Shown: positions 25,650 through 35,494 of the stretch, piece by piece
How positions within the stretch are numbered: position 1 is the first letter of the stretch
Layout: each line of letters starts with the position of its first letter
NCBI RefSeq assembly: GCF_004016505.1
Contig: NZ_SACR01000007.1
Location: 124,001 to 188,000 of the forward strand
Direction of reading: 5' to 3'
DNA: 64,000 bases
From: Rubrivivax rivuli
Lineage (GTDB): Bacteria; Pseudomonadota; Gammaproteobacteria; Burkholderiales; Burkholderiaceae_C
Notes under the pieces: generated by a model
Databases searched by the model: none
What the model saw: only the letters and a program-made list of their open reading frames with translations
What the model was told of the DNA's origin: nothing
Translations under genes and position numbers: made by a program

Positions 25650-27181
25650 ACGATCTCACCACGCCCCAACTCGCCCAAGCTGCCGTCAGCCAGGACGACA
25701 TCAACGCAGCCGTCTGGGCCGCCTGCGACACCTTCCGTGGCACGGTGGACCCCAGCATCTACAAGGACTATGTCCTGACCATGCTGTTCCTGAAATACGT
25801 GTCCGACGTCTGGCAGGACCACTACGACAACTACAAGGCCCAGTACGGCGACCACCCTGAGCTGATCGCAGAAATGCTCAAGAACGAGCGCTTTGTGCTG
25901 CCCGCCAGCGCCAGCTTCTACGCGCTGCACGCGCTGCGCCACACGCCCGGCAACGGTGAGCGCATCGACAAGGCCTTGCACGCCATCGAAGACGCTAACC
26001 TGTCGAAGCTGCGCGACGTGTTCCAGGACATCAGCTTCAACAGCAACAAGCTGGGCGACGAGCAGCAGAAGAACGACATCCTGCGCCACCTGCTGGAAGA
26101 CTTCGCCAAGCCCGCGCTGAACTTGCGCGAGGGCCGCGTTGGCAACCTCGACGTGATCGGCAACGCCTACGAATTCCTCATCAAGAACTTCGCCTCCACC
26201 AGCGGCAAGAAGGCCGGCGAGTTCTACACCCCGCCCGAGGTGTCCACCCTGATGGCGCGGCTGATGGCGCCCCAGCCCGGCGACGAGATCTGCGACCCCA
26301 CCTGCGGCTCTGGCTCGCTGCTGATGAAGTGCGGCCGGCTGATCCGCGAAGGCGCCGGTAGCCGCAAATACGCCCTCTACGGGCAGGAGGCCATCGGCAG
26401 CACCTGGGCCCTGGCCAAGATGAACATGTTCCTGCACGGCGAGGACAACCACCGCATCGAGTGGGGCGACACCATCCGCAACCCCAAGCTGCTGGACGGC
26501 ACCAACAGCCTGAAGCACTTCGACATCGTGGTGGCCAACCCGCCCTTCAGCCTGGAGAAATGGGGCTTCGAAGGCGCAGATGCCGACAAGTTCAGCCGTT
26601 TCCGCCGCGGCGTGCCGCCGCGCACCAAGGGCGACTACGCCTTCATCCTGCACATGGTCGAGACCATGAAGCCCTGCACTGGCCGCATGGCGGTGGTGGT
26701 GCCGCACGGCGTGCTGTTCCGCGGCGCGGCCGAGGGGCGCATCCGCCAGCAGCTGATTGAAGAAAACCTGCTCGACGTGGTCATCGGCCTGCCCGAGAAG
26801 CTGTTTTACGGCACCGGCATCCCGGCCGCCGTGCTGCTGCTGCGCAAAAACAAGGTCGATGACCACGTCCTGTTCATCGACGCCAGCCGCGACTTCGAGG
26901 CCGGCAAGAACCAGAACGTGCTGCGCGAAGCCGACCTGCAACGCATCCAGGCCACGGTGGCCGCCCGCCAGGCGGTGCCGCGCTACGCCCACCTGGCCAC
27001 ACAGGCTCAGATCGCTGAGAACGACTTCAACCTGAACATCCCCAGGTACGTCGACACCTTTCAGGAAGAGGCTCCCATCGACCTGATGGCGGTGCGCCGC
27101 GAACGCCTGGAACTCAAGGCCGACCTGGCGCGGCTGGAAACCCAGATGGATGCCTACTTGAAGGAGCTGGGCTATGAGTGA
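25646..27181 (+). CDS. hsdM: Type I restriction-modification methyltransferase subunit M
   Basis: This 511-aa N6-adenine DNA methyltransferase transfers methyl from SAM to adenine in the sites chosen by HsdS, protecting host DNA and forming the core of the restriction complex. It has the N-terminal helical HsdM domain (residues ~10-160), the motif GEFYTPPEV (191-199), SAM motif I DPTCGSGSLL (217-226), and catalytic NPPF at 298-301. A C-terminal coiled coil binds S. It overlaps the half-S gene upstream and the RhuM gene downstream by a few bases, so it is in one operon with hsdS and hsdR. Confidence 0.97.
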   Translation: MNDLTTPQLAQAAVSQDDINAAVWAACDTFRGTVDPSIYKDYVLTMLFLKYVSDVWQDHYDNYKAQYGDHPELIAEMLKNERFVLPASASFYALHALRHTPGNGERIDKALHAIEDANLSKLRDVFQDISFNSNKLGDEQQKNDILRHLLEDFAKPALNLREGRVGNLDVIGNAYEFLIKNFASTSGKKAGEFYTPPEVSTLMARLMAPQPGDEICDPTCGSGSLLMKCGRLIREGAGSRKYALYGQEAIGSTWALAKMNMFLHGEDNHRIEWGDTIRNPKLLDGTNSLKHFDIVVANPPFSLEKWGFEGADADKFSRFRRGVPPRTKGDYAFILHMVETMKPCTGRMAVVVPHGVLFRGAAEGRIRQQLIEENLLDVVIGLPEKLFYGTGIPAAVLLLRKNKVDDHVLFIDASRDFEAGKNQNVLREADLQRIQATVAARQAVPRYAHLATQAQIAENDFNLNIPRYVDTFQEEAPIDLMAVRRERLELKADLARLETQMDAYLKELGYE

Positions 27182-28310
27182 AAGGGGCAAAGGTGGCAAA
27201 GGCGGCGGTGCGAGCAGCAAGCCTGGCAGCCGGGCCTTGACGGTGGCGCCCGGCATCACGCGCTCATCGGCGGCCGAGTACCTGACCTTTGTTGCGGCCG
27301 CCGGCCAGGGGGGTGTGGAAGCCCTCTATGCCGATGAAAACGTCTGGCTGACCCAAAAGATGATGGGCCAGCTCTATGACGTGAACGTCCGCACGGTCAG
27401 CGAGCACCTCAAGAAGATCTTCTCGGACCGAGAGCTGGCCGAAGATTCAGTTATCCGGAAATTCCGGATAACTGCCAGTGACGGCAAGACCTACGACACC
27501 CAGCACTACAACCTGAGCGCCATCATCGCGGTGGGCTACAAGGTCAATTCCGAGCGCGCGGTGCAGTTCCGCAAGTGGGCCAGCGCCATCGTCGAGTCCT
27601 TCACCATCAAGGGCTTCGCGATGGATGACGAGCGGCTGAAGAACGACGGCACGGTGTTCACGAAGCAGTATTTCGAGGAGCAGCTGCAGCGCGTCCGCGA
27701 GATCCGCCTGTCAGAGCGCAAGTTCTACCAAAAGATCACCGACATCTACGCCACGGCCATCGACTACGACCGCCAAGCACAGTCCACCCAGCGCTTTTTT
27801 GCCACCGTGCAGAACAAGCTGCACTGGGCCATCCACGGCCAGACCGCCGCCGAGGTGATCCACAGCCGCGCTGATGCGCGCAAGGACCGCATGGGCCTGA
27901 CCTCGTGGAAGGACGCGCCCGAGGGAAAGATCCAGAAGTTCGACGTGGTGGTGGCCAAGAACTACCTGACCGAGAGCGAAATGGCGCAGCTGCAGCGCCT
28001 GGTATCGGCTTACCTCGATGTGGCCGAAGACATGGCCTTGCGCAACATCCCCATGACCATGCAGGACTGGGAGACGCGCCTGAACCGCTTCATCGTCGCG
28101 ACCGACCGGGAGGTGCTGCAGGACGCGGGCAAGGTCACCGCCGAAATTGCGCGAGCGCACGCCGAGAGCGAATTCGAGAAGTACCGCGTCGTGCAGGATC
28201 GGCTCTATCAGAGTGACTTTGACCGGCTGGTGCAGGGGGCGGGAGGGACTGCCGCACAGCGATGGGTTGAAGAGGGCGAGGAAGAGCAGGAGCCTGGCGA
28301 TGCTGCCTGA
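27174..28310 (+). CDS. RhuM-family protein in the type I operon
   Basis: This 378-aa protein has the RhuM core at about 45-150: VWLTQKMMGQLYDVNVRTVSEHLKKIFSDRELAEDSVIRKF...DGKTYDTQHYNLSAIIAVGYKVNSERAVQFRKWAS. The N-terminus has an HTH-like part and the C-terminal half is helical with a coiled coil. RhuM proteins were first named from a Salmonella pathogenicity island and are frequently found inside type I restriction operons, but their role is not known. Here it is sandwiched between hsdM and hsdS with overlaps on both sides (8 bp and 11 bp), which argues for a role tied to that system. Confidence 0.9.
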   Translation: MSERGKGGKGGGASSKPGSRALTVAPGITRSSAAEYLTFVAAAGQGGVEALYADENVWLTQKMMGQLYDVNVRTVSEHLKKIFSDRELAEDSVIRKFRITASDGKTYDTQHYNLSAIIAVGYKVNSERAVQFRKWASAIVESFTIKGFAMDDERLKNDGTVFTKQYFEEQLQRVREIRLSERKFYQKITDIYATAIDYDRQAQSTQRFFATVQNKLHWAIHGQTAAEVIHSRADARKDRMGLTSWKDAPEGKIQKFDVVVAKNYLTESEMAQLQRLVSAYLDVAEDMALRNIPMTMQDWETRLNRFIVATDREVLQDAGKVTAEIARAHAESEFEKYRVVQDRLYQSDFDRLVQGAGGTAAQRWVEEGEEEQEPGDAA

Positions 28311-29511
28311 GGGATGGCGTCGTAGCACGCTGGGCGAGATCGCGCGTATCACGTCGGGCGGCACACCGGATCGCTCGGAGCCGAGCTACTGGGGTGGCGA
28401 TGTGCCCTGGGTCACCACTGGTGAAATCCAGTTCAACACCATCACCGAGACAGCCGAGAAGATCACCGCTGCCGGGCTGAAGAATTCATCGGCCAAGCTG
28501 TTTTCGCCGGGCACCCTTTTGATGGCGATGTATGGACAGGGCAAGACTCGAGGGCAGGTGGCCAAGCTCGGGATCGAGGCTGCTACGAACCAAGCTTGTG
28601 CTGCGATCCATCTCCACGACGGATGCAGCCCGGACTTCTACTTTCACTTCCTGTCCTCGCAATACACGACGATTCGTGAGCTCGGCAACGCCGGAACTCA
28701 GCAGAACCTCAGCGGCGGCATCCTGAAGGCTGTGACGGTGCCTGTTCCGCCGCTCGAAGAGCAACGCCGCATCGCCAGCATCCTTGCCACCTGGGACGAT
28801 GCGATTGCTGTGGCTGGAGCGCTCTGGGCCAAACGGATGGAGCAGGCTCGGCTAGTCCGCGAGATGCTGATCGGTACTGCGCTGAAGCACGCCCGTTTCC
28901 CCCTGGCCGAAGTTGCCGACGTGCGCACAGGCCTGGCCATGGGCAAGACCGGGCAGCGAGACGTGATCGAAGTGCCGTATCTCCGCGTCGCCAATGTCCA
29001 GGACGGCAGGCTCGACCTGAGAGAGGTCAAGCTCATCGAGGTGGCTCGCGAGCATGTCAGCCGGTACGCGCTGCAGGCCGGAGATGTTCTGATGACCGAG
29101 GGCGGCGACTTCGACAAGCTCGGCCGCGGGACGGTGTGGTCGGGCGAGATCGATCCCTGCCTGCACCAGAACCATGTCTTTGCGGTGCGTCCCAAGCTTG
29201 GCCGCGTGCTCCCAGGCTTCATCGCCGCCATCGCCGCCAGCGACCACGGGCGCAGCTACTTTCTCAGCTGTGCCAAGCGCAGCACGAACTTGGCAAGCAT
29301 CAACTCGACCCAGCTGAAGGCCTTGCCAATTCCACTGGTGCCGATGGCGGAGCAAGAGCGAATCGTCGCCATCGTTGATGCTGCCATGCAGGTAGCTCAC
29401 GGCACCAAAGAGATGGTCGACCGGCTCGTTCAGGAGAAGGCCGCCCTGATGGCCGACCTGCTGACCGGCAAGCGCCGGGTGCATCTGGAGCGTGAAGGAG
29501 TTGCTGCGTGA
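28300..29511 (+). CDS. hsdS: Type I restriction-modification specificity subunit S
   Basis: This 403-aa protein has two target-recognition domains, each followed by a conserved helix. The first runs over about 1-165 (GWRRSTLGEIARITSGGTPDRSEPSYWGGDVPWVTTGEI) and ends with VPPLEEQRRIASILATWDDAI. The second runs over about 195-365 and ends with VPMAEQERIVAIVDAAM. Together they read a bipartite DNA target. ATG at 28300 overlaps the RhuM gene by 11 bp and gives the usual MLPEGW start; the open frame upstream is a shadow of rhuM. The target sequence cannot be predicted from this alone. Confidence 0.93.
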   Translation: MLPEGWRRSTLGEIARITSGGTPDRSEPSYWGGDVPWVTTGEIQFNTITETAEKITAAGLKNSSAKLFSPGTLLMAMYGQGKTRGQVAKLGIEAATNQACAAIHLHDGCSPDFYFHFLSSQYTTIRELGNAGTQQNLSGGILKAVTVPVPPLEEQRRIASILATWDDAIAVAGALWAKRMEQARLVREMLIGTALKHARFPLAEVADVRTGLAMGKTGQRDVIEVPYLRVANVQDGRLDLREVKLIEVAREHVSRYALQAGDVLMTEGGDFDKLGRGTVWSGEIDPCLHQNHVFAVRPKLGRVLPGFIAAIAASDHGRSYFLSCAKRSTNLASINSTQLKALPIPLVPMAEQERIVAIVDAAMQVAHGTKEMVDRLVQEKAALMADLLTGKRRVHLEREGVAA

Positions 29512-29632
29512 TTCATCCAATCGCCCCCCGGATGCTCGCGTCTTCTAAACTCCGGTCAACACAGCCGCCACGCCTCTGCCCACGCATGCGCAACCTTGGC
29601 GGCTTTTTCTTGCCTGGCCGGGGCGCACCGCG

Positions 29633-32600
29633 ATGACCACCCCGAACCCCCGAGAACAGTACAGCGCTCACATCCCCGCGCTGCACCTGCTGTGCAATCT
29701 GGGCTGGAACTTTCTGTCTACCGCCCAGGCGCTGGCGCTGCGCGGTGGCACGCGCGAGGTGATCCTCGAGCACCGCCTAGTGGAGGTGCTGCAGACCCGG
29801 CGCTACGACTACAAGGGGCAGCGCTACCCACTGTCCAGCAGCGGCATCGAGCAGATCGTGCGCGAGCTGTCGGCTCTGAACTTGGCCGAGGGCTTGTTGC
29901 CGGCCAACGAACGGCTGTACGCCAAGCTGGCCCTGGGCATCACGGTCACCGAGTTCATGCCCGACGGCAAGAAGCACCAGCCGACGATTGCGATCATCGA
30001 CTGGTGCAACCCCGACCCGACGGCGAACCGCTTCGATGTGACGGAAGAGCTGCAGGTGCTGTCGGCCCAGGGCACGCACCACCGCGCACCCGACATCGTG
30101 GGCTACGTCAACGGCCTGCCCCTGGTTGTGATCGAGGCCAAGCGGCCCGAGGGCTCGCACGCTGCGAAGTCCATGGTGACCGAGGGCGTCAGCCAGCACC
30201 TGCGCAACCAGCGGCCGGACGAGATTCCACAGTTGTTTGCCTACGCCCAGTTGCTGCTGGCCATCAGCCAGACCGAGGGCCGCTATGGCACCACCGGCAC
30301 GGCGGCCAAGTTCTGGGCCCGTTGGCGCGACGAAGAATTCAGCGAGCCGCACTGGCTGGCGTTGAAGAACGCGCCGCTCGCCACCGACGTGCGCGACCTC
30401 CTGTTTGATGGCAAGCCGCCAGCGCTGCGGGCCTACTTCGAGGGCCTGTGGGCCGAGACCATGGCCACGTCCGAACAGGACGTGCTCCTGATCGGCCTGC
30501 TGACGCCAGCCCGGTTGCTCGAATTCCTGCGCGGCTATGTGCTGTTCGACCGCAAGGTGGGCAAGATCGTCGCCCGCTACCAGCAGTTCTTCGGCATCCG
30601 CGCGCTGCTGCAGCGGCTGGGCCAGCTGCGGCCCGATGGTGGTCGCGAGGGCGGGGTGATCTGGCACACCACTGGATCGGGAAAAAGCTTCACGATGGTG
30701 TTCCTCACCAAGGCGCTGTTGCTCGTGGAGGCACTGGCCGAGTGTCGCGTGGTGGTGGTGACCGACCGGGTGGATTTGGAAAGCCAGCTGGCGCGCAACT
30801 TCATGTCAGGCGGCGCCTTTGGTTCGGCCATGGCCTCGGTGAAGGACGGTGAAAAGTGCCGGGCGCTGTCGGGCCGTGACTTGGCACGGCGTATCGGTAG
30901 TGGCACGGAACGCATCTCGTTCACGCTGGTGCACAAGTTCAACGCGGCGTCCAAGTTGCCGGAGTGCCGCAACGACTCCCCCAACCTGATCGTGCTGGTG
31001 GACGAGGGCCACCGCAGCCACGGTGGCGAGACGCACGAGCGCATGAAGCAGGCGCTGCCCCGTGCGGCCTACGTGGCCTTCACCGGCACGCCGTTGCTGA
31101 AGAACGAGAAGACAGCCAGCAAGTTCGGCCCCATCGTGCATGCCTACACCATGCAGCGGGCGGTGGAAGATGAAACCGTGGCGCCGCTGCTGTACGAAGA
31201 GCGGGTGCCCGAGCTGACGATCAACGAAGAGGCGGTGAACCGCTGGTTCGACAAGCTGACGGCCAGCCTCAGCGACGCGCAGCGCGCCGACCTGAAGAAG
31301 AAGTTCGCCAAGAAGGGGGCGATCTATGGCGCGGCCGGCCGCATCGAGCTGATTGCCTGGGACATCGCCAGCCACTTCGACCAGAACTTCAAGCAGCTGG
31401 GCGCGGGGCTGAAGGGTCAGATCGCCACCGACAGCAAGCAGGACGCCATCCGCTACAAGAAGGCGCTGGACGACACCGGCCTGGTCAGCAGCGCCGTCGT
31501 GATCTCGGCGCCCGACACCCGCGAGGGCAATGCCGAGGTCGACGAGGACACATTGCCCGAGGTTCAGAAGTGGTGGAAGCAGACCGTGCTGGCCAGCGGG
31601 CGGGACCCGGAAGACTACGAGAAGCAGCTGATCGCCGACTTCGGCAGCGATGGCGAGCCCGACCTGCTGATCGTCGTCGACAAGCTGCTGACGGGCTTTG
31701 ACGAGCCGCGCAACGCGGTGCTCTACATCGACAAGCCCCTGAAGGGCCACAACCTGATCCAGGCCGTGGCGCGGGTCAACCGGCTGCACGATGCCAAGCG
31801 CTTCGGCCTGCTGGTGGACTACCGCGGCATCCTGAAAGAGCTGGACACGGCGATCCGCGCTTACCAGGACCTGGAAGAACGCACGCAGGGCGGCTTCGAT
31901 CTCAACGACCTGGAAGGCCTGTACCAGCAGGTCAGCACCGAGTACAAGCGCTTGCCGGCCCTGCACGACAAGCTTTGGTCCTTCTTCAAGGGCGTGGCCA
32001 ACAAGCGTGACCGCGAGCAGTACCGCCAGGTGCTGACGCCGAAGTTCGTCACTGCCCCTGAAGGCGATGAGTACGACGAACGGCAGAAGCTGCGGGATGA
32101 CTTCTATGCGGCCGTCACGGCCTTCGGCTTGTGCCTGCAGACGGCGCTGGCCAGCCGCAGCTTCTTTGAGGACAAGAGCTTTTCGGAAGGTCTGATCGCG
32201 CAGTACAAGGCCGACCTGCGCCTTTTTACTGAGCTGCGTCAGACCGCACGTCGCGACGCGATGGAGGTGGTGGACTACAGCGTCTACGAAGACCAGATCC
32301 GCCGCCTGGTGGACAAGCAGGTCATCGGCAAGGAAGTGCGTGAGCCCGAGGGCGTGTACCTGGTGCATCAGCTCGGCCAGCCCGAAGACCCGGCGCAATG
32401 GTCCGAGGAGAAGACCCGCAACGAGACCGACTTGATCCGTACGCGGCTGCGCAAGACCATCGAGCAAGAGTTGGCAGAAGACCCGTACGCGCAGAAGGTG
32501 TTCGGTGAGCTGCTGCGGCAGGCCATCGCCGAAGCCGAGGCCATGTTCGAGCACCCGCTGAAACAGTACGCCCTGTTCAAGGACTTCGAGGACAAGCTGG

Positions 32601-32929
32601 GTGCCCGACAGGCGCCCGGCACGCCCGACGCGCTAGCCGACCAGCCCCATGCCCGGGCCTACTTCGGCGTGCTGCGCCTGGTTATGGGCGATGACGCCGT
32701 GGCCGCCATGGACGTCCCTGCACGCGATGCCGTGGTGGCGCAGGCCTTGGCCATCGACCAGGTGGTGCGTGATGCGGTGGCCGAAAACTCGCTGAGCCCG
32801 CAGAGCATCGAAGCGGCTATTCGCAAGGGGCTGCTGCCGCTGCTGTTCAAGACCCTGGGCCTGGACGGCGCGAAACAGGCCGTGGACCAGATCGTGCAGA
32901 TCACGCGCCTGGGGCTTGGAAAAGTGTGA
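29633..32929 (+). CDS. hsdR: Type I restriction endonuclease subunit R
   Basis: This 1098-aa motor and nuclease subunit cuts unmethylated DNA after translocation. The N-terminal nuclease domain has PD (153-154) and EAK (168-170). The helicase has Walker A TTGSGKS (346-352), the DExH box VDEGHRSHGG and motif III AFTGTPLL. A second RecA-like domain with VVDKLLTGFDEPR and QAVARVNRLHD is followed by a long helical C-terminus that docks on the methylase. Length is normal. It begins 121 bp after hsdS. The stop overlaps the next gene, so transcription continues into a metallopeptidase gene. Confidence 0.96.
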   Translation: MTTPNPREQYSAHIPALHLLCNLGWNFLSTAQALALRGGTREVILEHRLVEVLQTRRYDYKGQRYPLSSSGIEQIVRELSALNLAEGLLPANERLYAKLALGITVTEFMPDGKKHQPTIAIIDWCNPDPTANRFDVTEELQVLSAQGTHHRAPDIVGYVNGLPLVVIEAKRPEGSHAAKSMVTEGVSQHLRNQRPDEIPQLFAYAQLLLAISQTEGRYGTTGTAAKFWARWRDEEFSEPHWLALKNAPLATDVRDLLFDGKPPALRAYFEGLWAETMATSEQDVLLIGLLTPARLLEFLRGYVLFDRKVGKIVARYQQFFGIRALLQRLGQLRPDGGREGGVIWHTTGSGKSFTMVFLTKALLLVEALAECRVVVVTDRVDLESQLARNFMSGGAFGSAMASVKDGEKCRALSGRDLARRIGSGTERISFTLVHKFNAASKLPECRNDSPNLIVLVDEGHRSHGGETHERMKQALPRAAYVAFTGTPLLKNEKTASKFGPIVHAYTMQRAVEDETVAPLLYEERVPELTINEEAVNRWFDKLTASLSDAQRADLKKKFAKKGAIYGAAGRIELIAWDIASHFDQNFKQLGAGLKGQIATDSKQDAIRYKKALDDTGLVSSAVVISAPDTREGNAEVDEDTLPEVQKWWKQTVLASGRDPEDYEKQLIADFGSDGEPDLLIVVDKLLTGFDEPRNAVLYIDKPLKGHNLIQAVARVNRLHDAKRFGLLVDYRGILKELDTAIRAYQDLEERTQGGFDLNDLEGLYQQVSTEYKRLPALHDKLWSFFKGVANKRDREQYRQVLTPKFVTAPEGDEYDERQKLRDDFYAAVTAFGLCLQTALASRSFFEDKSFSEGLIAQYKADLRLFTELRQTARRDAMEVVDYSVYEDQIRRLVDKQVIGKEVREPEGVYLVHQLGQPEDPAQWSEEKTRNETDLIRTRLRKTIEQELAEDPYAQKVFGELLRQAIAEAEAMFEHPLKQYALFKDFEDKLGARQAPGTPDALADQPHARAYFGVLRLVMGDDAVAAMDVPARDAVVAQALAIDQVVRDAVAENSLSPQSIEAAIRKGLLPLLFKTLGLDGAKQAVDQIVQITRLGLGKV

Positions 32930-33681
32930 TGGCCGGTGCCGAGGTCCGGGCAGGGCGCTTCAGCATCCGCTACGGAGACGAAGTCATTTCGTTTTCGGTG
33001 CGGGTGCAACGTGATCGAAAGCCATCGAAGGTGGCGATCCACGTCGAGCCCGATGGGCGGGTGCTCGTGGACGCACCCGAAGGCGTCGGACACGAAGCAG
33101 TCATCGTCGCCGTGAAGAAACGGTCGCGATGGATCCTCGATCACGTAGAGGCTGCCCGTGCGCGCACGGCCCATGTTCGCCCCCGTGAATACGTCAGCGG
33201 TGAGGCGGTGCACTACCTGGGCCGTCGGTATCGCTTGCGGGTCATCGTCGACGAAGTGGCAACGCCGTCGTGCAAGCTGCGGGGTGCTTGCCTGGAAGTG
33301 GTCGTGCGCGAAGCGGCTTCGGCAACGGTGCAGCAGGCGCTTGACCATTGGTATCGGCAACGTGCCCGAGAGGTGCTTCGTGAGCGGATGGATTCGGTTG
33401 CGATGGGGCTTCGCTGGGTGAAGGCATCGCCGCCGATGCGATTGCGGGCCATGCGCGTGCAATGGGGCAGTTGCTCCCCCACTGGGCGCATCACCTTGCA
33501 CCCCGGCCTGGTCAGGGCGCCGCGCGAATGCATCGACTACGTGGTGCTGCACGAGCTGTGTCACCTGGCCAGCCACGACCACAGCCCGCGGTTCTATCGG
33601 CTGCTGGACCGGCACCTGCCGGGCTGGAAGGCCGTCAAGCAGCGATTGGATGGCATGGCAGAGGACGTGCTCCGAATCTGA
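32929..33681 (+). CDS. YgjP/DUF45-type metallopeptidase attached to the type I operon
   Basis: This 250-aa protein has the zinc motif VVLHELCHLASHDHSPRFYRLLDRHLPGW with HExxH and a downstream His, preceded by QWGSCSPTGRITLHPGLVRAP, both characteristic of the YgjP-like (DUF45) family. An N-terminal ~90 residues are beta-rich. Such genes are often found directly after hsdR; their substrate is unknown. The ATG at 32929 overlaps the hsdR stop by one base; a GTG one codon upstream (32926) is also possible. It ends 18 bp before the convergent RepB-like gene. Confidence 0.9.
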   Translation: MAGAEVRAGRFSIRYGDEVISFSVRVQRDRKPSKVAIHVEPDGRVLVDAPEGVGHEAVIVAVKKRSRWILDHVEAARARTAHVRPREYVSGEAVHYLGRRYRLRVIVDEVATPSCKLRGACLEVVVREAASATVQQALDHWYRQRAREVLRERMDSVAMGLRWVKASPPMRLRAMRVQWGSCSPTGRITLHPGLVRAPRECIDYVVLHELCHLASHDHSPRFYRLLDRHLPGWKAVKQRLDGMAEDVLRI

Positions 33682-33698
33682 ACCGGCGGGTTGCAGCG

Positions 33699-34601
33699 CT
33701 ACTGCGTCGGCAGTTGCTTGATCTCCGCAATCAGCTGAAGCTGTTGCAGGTACTCGGCGTGTGTCTTCGCCAGCCAACGGACCACGGCGGCGTTTTCGAG
33801 CAGCGTCTTGCCAACGTAGGTCTTGATGATCTCCAACTGCAGGTTGGCCGGCCCGTAGCCTTCCTCCAGAAGCTTGGTGTCGGCCTGCACGGCGGCCAGT
33901 TCACGCTGCAGTCGCTGAAGTGCCTCCGTCGGGCCGGCGCGCTGACCCTTTGCTGTCGCCTCTTCCGTCAGTTGTTCCGGCGGTGTGGCCTGCAGCATGG
34001 CCAGCGCCAACTTGATGGTGTAGTTGTTGAGGTTGATCATGGCCTGCGCCACGTCAATCTGCCGGAACGGCTTCATCTGCTTCAGCACCTTGAACATGCC
34101 GTGGGTGGCAGGCTTGTCGGCCAGCAGTGACACCGCCTCGCTGCAGATGCCATCGAGCAGCTTGAACTGCTGCCGTATGGCGCCGGGGGATACGGCCAGA
34201 ACATCGGCGAGTTGCTGGACGGACACGCCCCGCTCGGCGGCACGGACGATCATGCGGTGCTCCTGCACCACCGAGAGTCGGTTGACGCGCTTGTTGTAGG
34301 TGTAGGCCTCGTCGTCCGTCGAGATGAGGCAGAGTGCGTTCTGCGCGGCCAATTCGCGCAGCGCCTCCAGGCGCATGCGTCCGTCGAGCACTATGAACGT
34401 GCCGGCAGTCTCGCGGCTGTGCGCCACCACGATCGGCTCCACAAGGCCGATGGCCTGCACCGATGTGCGAATCTGGTGATATTTGACGGTCTCTTTGATG
34501 CCGGCCGGCAAGGGGATGCCTGGCTGGAGCAGGTCGAGCGCGATCTCCTTGCAATTCCGCTCGAACCCCAGCCGGACCGACTTTGGCGGCTTCTGGCTCA
34601 T
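33699..34601 (-). CDS. ParB-like protein of the RepB C-terminal type
   Basis: This 300-aa protein has an N-terminal ParB-like nuclease-fold domain (about 30-120: QAIGLVEPIVVAHSRETAGTFIVLDGRMRLEALREL) and an HTH (about 130-165: GVSVQQLADVLAVSPGAIRQQFKLLDGI). The C-terminal part is typical of plasmid partition RepB-type proteins. There is no ParA gene next to it. It overlaps the previous ParB-like gene by 4 bp and is third in a recombinase-ParB-ParB module. Its likely role is DNA binding for the recombinase or element maintenance; this is inference. Confidence 0.8.
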   Translation of the reverse strand: MSQKPPKSVRLGFERNCKEIALDLLQPGIPLPAGIKETVKYHQIRTSVQAIGLVEPIVVAHSRETAGTFIVLDGRMRLEALRELAAQNALCLISTDDEAYTYNKRVNRLSVVQEHRMIVRAAERGVSVQQLADVLAVSPGAIRQQFKLLDGICSEAVSLLADKPATHGMFKVLKQMKPFRQIDVAQAMINLNNYTIKLALAMLQATPPEQLTEEATAKGQRAGPTEALQRLQRELAAVQADTKLLEEGYGPANLQLEIIKTYVGKTLLENAAVVRWLAKTHAEYLQQLQLIAEIKQLPTQ

Positions 34602-35494
34602 CGCACCAGGCCCCCGCGCGGCACCAATTCAGCCAAGGGTTGCGGCACGCTCACCAGCTTCTCGGAACGTAGCAGGGCGCAGAACTCCTTGCTCGCGAAC
34701 AGTTCCTTGAAGATCTGCTGGGCCAGCAGCAGCGATTTTTGCGTGTACTCGGCCTTCTTCTGGATCCGCCGGTGCATCTCGACGTCGCGCTGGTACAGCT
34801 TCGCCAGGTCCTCGGGGCTCATCTGGCGCCGTGTCGGCCCCCTGGCAAACGAATTTGTGCCCTTCTTGCCGCTGCGCTCGCGTTGCTCAAGGATCTTGCG
34901 AACCACGGTGATTTTTCGTCCTGTCAGCTCCCCGCTTTCGTAGGCGTCCATCAGCAGCTGCTGCGCGTCGGCACCGCTCGCGCGGGAGATGCTGACAGCC
35001 AGGTTGATCGGTATATGGCCTGCTTCGGTGGCCGCCAGCAATCGCTTCTCGCCGCGCTCCAGCAAGTTCACCACGTTGTTGACCCACGAGGGCGTGCAGC
35101 CGAGTTTGGCCGCCACTTCGGAATCGGTGTAGCCGCGCTGCTTGAGGACACGCACATGCTCGAGCGTCTCCACGGCGCGGGGCGTTCGCCGGGCAACGTT
35201 CTCCACAATGCTCATCACGTGCCCGGTCTCTTCGTCGACGTCGACGATCAAGGCGGCGATCTCGGTCTGCCCCAGCATCCGGCAGGACTCCAGACGCCCT
35301 TGGCCGCAGATCAGCGCATAGGGCGCGCCACCTTGCCCGGGCGGTACGCGCCGCACGGTGATCGGCCTCTTCAGACCGACCTGATCAATGCTCTCGGTGA
35401 TGGTCTTGTGGATCCTCGGGTTGCGGACACGTGGGTTGACCACCGCGATGTCGGCAATCGGGATCATTTCAATGTGGGGGGACGATTGGGTCAT
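34598..35494 (-). CDS. ParB-like DNA-binding protein
   Basis: This 298-aa protein has a ParB N-terminal domain (about 10-105: MIPIADIAVVNPRVRNPRIHKTITESIDQVGLKRPITVRR, then ALICGQGRLESCRMLG) and an HTH domain (about 125-170: GYTDSEVAAKLGCTPSWVNNVVNLLERGEKRLL). The C-terminal part is basic and helical. In place of the usual ParB box II GERRxxA it has CGQGRLES, common among accessory ParB-like proteins. ATG at 35494 overlaps the recombinase stop by 4 bp, so recombinase, ParB and RepB-like genes are translated as one unit. Confidence 0.85.
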   Translation of the reverse strand: MTQSSPHIEMIPIADIAVVNPRVRNPRIHKTITESIDQVGLKRPITVRRVPPGQGGAPYALICGQGRLESCRMLGQTEIAALIVDVDEETGHVMSIVENVARRTPRAVETLEHVRVLKQRGYTDSEVAAKLGCTPSWVNNVVNLLERGEKRLLAATEAGHIPINLAVSISRASGADAQQLLMDAYESGELTGRKITVVRKILEQRERSGKKGTNSFARGPTRRQMSPEDLAKLYQRDVEMHRRIQKKAEYTQKSLLLAQQIFKELFASKEFCALLRSEKLVSVPQPLAELVPRGGLVR

